Assembly: GCF_000972705.2 (NCBI RefSeq)
Contig: NZ_LATL02000316.1
Location: 1 to 16,627, forward strand
Length of the DNA: 16,627 nt
Source: Limnoraphis robusta CS-951
GTDB lineage: Bacteria; Cyanobacteriota; Cyanobacteriia; Cyanobacteriales; Microcoleaceae
Reading direction: 5' to 3'
Shown: positions 15,543-16,627 of the stretch, piece by piece
How the letters are laid out: each line of letters begins with the position of its first letter
Numbering within the stretch: the first letter of the stretch is position 1
Made by a program: the position numbers and the translations under genes
The notes under the pieces: model-generated
Seen by the model: only the letters and a program-made list of their open reading frames with translations
Told to the model about the DNA's origin: nothing
The model's database searches: none

Positions 15543-15746
15543 CTAAACTGGACTTAATCCCAACATAGCTCGTAGAGTAAAAAACGTAAAGGCAAAAATT
15601 CCTCCCATTAAACCCACAAGGGCGATCGCCGTCAGGGGTTTATCCAAGTATGGCTTCAACTTGTCAAACAGAAAGAAAAATATCCCCAGGGTAAAGGTGA
15701 TAAAGTAGCGGGGGTAGCGGGAGACGTTCTCGAAAAACTCTTTCAT
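15543..15746 (-). CDS. ycf33: Ycf33/DUF751 family small membrane protein
   Basis: A 67-residue protein. The N-terminus KEFFENVSRYPRYFITFTLG carries the NVSRYPR(Y/F)F motif that I associate with the DUF751/Ycf33 family of cyanobacteria and algal plastids. Two hydrophobic segments (about 14-28 and 40-62) predict a hairpin membrane protein. Function is unknown; thylakoid location is assumed from the plastid-encoded homologues. Full length for the family. A HIP1 site lies inside the gene at 15622-15629. It diverges from the Psb35-like gene, with a long imperfect hairpin in between. Confidence 0.75.
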   Translation of the reverse strand: MKEFFENVSRYPRYFITFTLGIFFFLFDKLKPYLDKPLTAIALVGLMGGIFAFTFFTLRAMLGLSPV

Positions 15747-15782
15747 GGGTCGGCTTGATTAATTAAGTTATCTTATATTTTA

Positions 15783-15845
15783 GGGGTAGGAGTTGTCTGC
15801 GGTTTCAACAATACAATTAAAACCGACAATGTGATCCCCTACCCC
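15783..15845. repeat. Long imperfect hairpin between divergent genes
   Basis: GGGGTAGG (15783-15790) pairs with CCTACCCC (15838-15845). Inside, TTGT (15793-15796) pairs with ACAA (15826-15829), and CGGTTT (15800-15805) with AAACCG (15820-15825), leaving a 14-base loop plus small bulges. It spans most of the spacer between the divergent ycf33-like and Psb35-like genes. It may be a palindromic repeat element or part of a 5' leader; the promoters were not identified. Confidence 0.5.
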
Positions 15846-15915
15846 GGATTTGAGTCGGTTAGACGAAAGTGGTAATCTAGGTAGGCTAGCAATATTGATC
15901 AAAGTTGATGCCAGT

Positions 15916-16128
15916 ATGAGTATTTTAATGGAAGTCACGACAAACGTAGCTTATCAAAACTATGTACAATGGGCTTTATGGGGAATTTTAGCTGCGGGAT
16001 TCCTGGCAGCCACGATTATTGGTTCGATAGCCTGGTATAATTCTAAGCGTCCGGCAGGTTGGGAAGATGCAGATGCTCCCGGTTGGGTTCCGAAAGTCGA
16101 TGCCGATAAGGATAAACCCGGTCAGTAG
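15916..16128 (+). CDS. psb35: Small single-pass membrane protein, probably PSII assembly factor Psb35
   Basis: A 70-residue protein with one transmembrane helix (about 18-39, WALWGILAAGFLAATIIGSIAW). A conserved-looking juxtamembrane motif WYNSKRPAGWE (40-50) and a short charged tail (VPKVDADKDK) follow. The SIAWYNSKRP-GWE signature matches my memory of the cyanobacterial family that includes Psb35 (Ssl2148 in Synechocystis), a factor linked to CP47 assembly in photosystem II; this is from recall, not a search. The ATG at 15916 gives a normal short luminal or stromal N-terminus. ATG 15928 is also possible, and an upstream TTG at 15850 would run through the 3' part of the spacer and is rejected. 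The last codon and stop lie within the first unit of a heptamer array. Confidence 0.6.
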   Translation: MSILMEVTTNVAYQNYVQWALWGILAAGFLAATIIGSIAWYNSKRPAGWEDADAPGWVPKVDADKDKPGQ

Positions 16129-16194
16129 ACAGTGAACAGTGAACAGTAACCAGTGACCAGCTTTTACAGTTTACAGTGACCAGTGACCAGTGAC
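16123..16194. repeat. Heptamer tandem array (CAGTGAM type)
   Basis: Units of CAGTRAM spacing can be read in register: CAGTAGA, CAGTGAA, CAGTGAA, CAGTAAC, CAGTGAC, an irregular CAGCTTTTA, CAGTTTA, then three CAGTGAC units. Short tandemly repeated heptamers of this kind are a known feature of filamentous cyanobacterial genomes. The first unit overlaps the last codon (CAG) and stop (TAG) of the Psb35-like gene. A second short run (CAGTGAA, CAGTTTA, TAGTAAT) lies at 16283-16303. Confidence 0.75.
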
Positions 16195-16197
16195 CGT

Positions 16198-16255
16198 AGG
16201 GGCGGGTTCCGCAGTTATTGATGTCACTGACTGATAACTTATATAAACCCGCCCT
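16198..16255. repeat. Palindromic mini-element, second good copy
   Basis: GGGCGGGTT (16200-16208) and AACCCGCCC (16246-16254) are perfect 9-base reverse complements. Ends and length match the element at 11562-11620, while the internal TATTGATGTC (16216-16225) matches the degraded copy at 8919-8928. It sits between two runs of the heptamer repeat. Confidence 0.7.
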
Positions 16256-16389
16256 CAACAGTGTTCAGGAACCGGGTTTTTACAGTGAACAGTTTATAGT
16301 AATGATCAGGGAGCGTGTTTATTTAGCCTCGTAAAACCCTTATCCTACAACACTTTCAATCAACAAACTTACTTAGCTTATTAATTGAT

Positions 16390-16439
16390 TTACTCACTTT
16401 TTACTCAATTGAGTTAAGTCTAACTGAATAAGTGAGTAA
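16390..16439. repeat. Inverted repeat with inner palindrome (ACTCA/TGAGT-rich)
   Basis: TTACTCACTT (16390-16399) and AAGTGAGTAA (16430-16439) are perfect 10-base reverse complements. Between them lie the 12-base palindrome ACTCAATTGAGT (16403-16414) and a further small hairpin AGTTA/TAACT (16412-16425), so alternative foldings compete. It could be an operator, a terminator or an element end; nothing adjacent decides this. Confidence 0.55.
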
Positions 16440-16544
16440 CTGTCCATCAAGCAATTGATAGGATTTTTTAGTCAACTAACACAATACTGCAATCCTGTCA
16501 AATCAAACATTTAACCCCTCTACCTTACCTGAACTCTTCAGCTT

Positions 16545-16618
16545 ACTACCCTCACTCACTCTGTCAATGTCAAGCCTACGGTGCTACGCAACATTGACAT
16601 CGTTCGTTTGAGGGTAGT
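16545..16618. repeat. Two-part long inverted repeat at window edge
   Basis: ACTACCCTCA (16545-16554) pairs perfectly with TGAGGGTAGT (16609-16618), and TGTCAATGT (16562-16570) pairs perfectly with ACATTGACA (16591-16599). The internal loops are 7 and 9 bases and the apical loop is 20 bases (containing GCCTACGGTGCTACGC, reminiscent of common cyanobacterial repeat motifs). This may be a subterminal hairpin of a transposable element or a terminator for a gene outside the window. Confidence 0.6.
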
Positions 16619-16627
16619 GTCTGTCAG

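Larger units (their letters stand above)
16129..16627. other. Gene-free 499-base region rich in repeats
   Basis: No credible ORF was found on either strand. From left to right it holds a heptamer array (16123-16194), a GGGCGGGTT/AACCCGCCC element (16198-16255), a partial AACCGGGTTT motif (about 16270-16279), a resumed stretch of heptamers (16283-16303), an AT-rich stretch, a 10-base inverted repeat with inner palindrome (16390-16439), and a large two-part inverted repeat running nearly to the window edge (16545-16618). What lies to the right is not visible. Confidence 0.7.

Noticed and set aside
15850..15915. Upstream TTG start of the Psb35-like protein
   Set aside because: The extra 22 residues are not hydrophobic or family-like; MSILMEV at 15916 fits the small-protein family.
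16123..16303. CRISPR-like array
   Set aside because: Units are seven bases with no unique spacers, so this is a short tandem repeat and not a CRISPR array; no cas gene is present.

Overview
The window looks like chromosomal DNA of a filamentous (Oscillatoriales/Planktothrix-like) cyanobacterium. Evidence: at least eleven copies of the HIP1 octamer GCGATCGC, typical cyanobacterial PAS-rich signalling proteins, a MEKHLA-domain protein, a Ycf33/DUF751 protein, a small membrane protein resembling the photosystem II assembly factor Psb35, and several families of short palindromic and heptameric intergenic repeats. The genus is an inference; nothing here proves it. No rRNA, tRNA or CRISPR array was recognised.

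Layout: (1) 1-1198: tandem G-rich decamers, an FkbM-type methyltransferase gene, then a spacer with a nested palindromic element. (2) 1199-8430: a two-gene signalling operon. A 1,699-residue membrane hybrid histidine kinase (dCache-HAMP-six PAS-HisKA-HATPase-REC) is followed 14 bases later by a REC-PAS-PAS-PAS-GGDEF response regulator, so the likely output is c-di-GMP. (3) A convergent small gene for a 16-cysteine four-helix-bundle protein of the copper-storage (DUF326/Csp) type. (4) About 650 bases of spacer with a degenerate palindromic repeat and a possibly decayed reading frame. (5) A divergent EF-G-like translational GTPase in which the usual catalytic histidine of switch II is serine. 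(6) A decayed IS607-family insertion: intact serine-recombinase tnpA with its own promoter, followed by only the first ~38 codons of tnpB, frameshifted. It abuts the 3' end of a pentapeptide-repeat gene on the minus strand. (7) A MEKHLA-domain gene, a cyanobacterial-type hypothetical gene (minus), and a class IV (HDAC11-like) deacetylase-family gene. (8) Ycf33/DUF751 (minus) and the Psb35-like gene (plus), diverging around a long imperfect hairpin. (9) 499 bases without a gene, dense in repeats: a heptamer array, a palindromic mini-element and two strong inverted-repeat structures.

How the genes work together: the kinase and diguanylate cyclase are the only pair with a clear functional link (sensing by the extracytoplasmic dCache and cytosolic PAS domains, phosphotransfer to one or both receivers, c-di-GMP synthesis with an RxxD feedback site). 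The remaining genes look like independently transcribed housekeeping or accessory genes separated by repeat elements. The least ordinary features are the EF-G-like GTPase lacking the catalytic His, the orphaned TnpA with its tnpB relic, HIP1 sites recurring at PAS module boundaries, and the layered repeats at 16123-16627.
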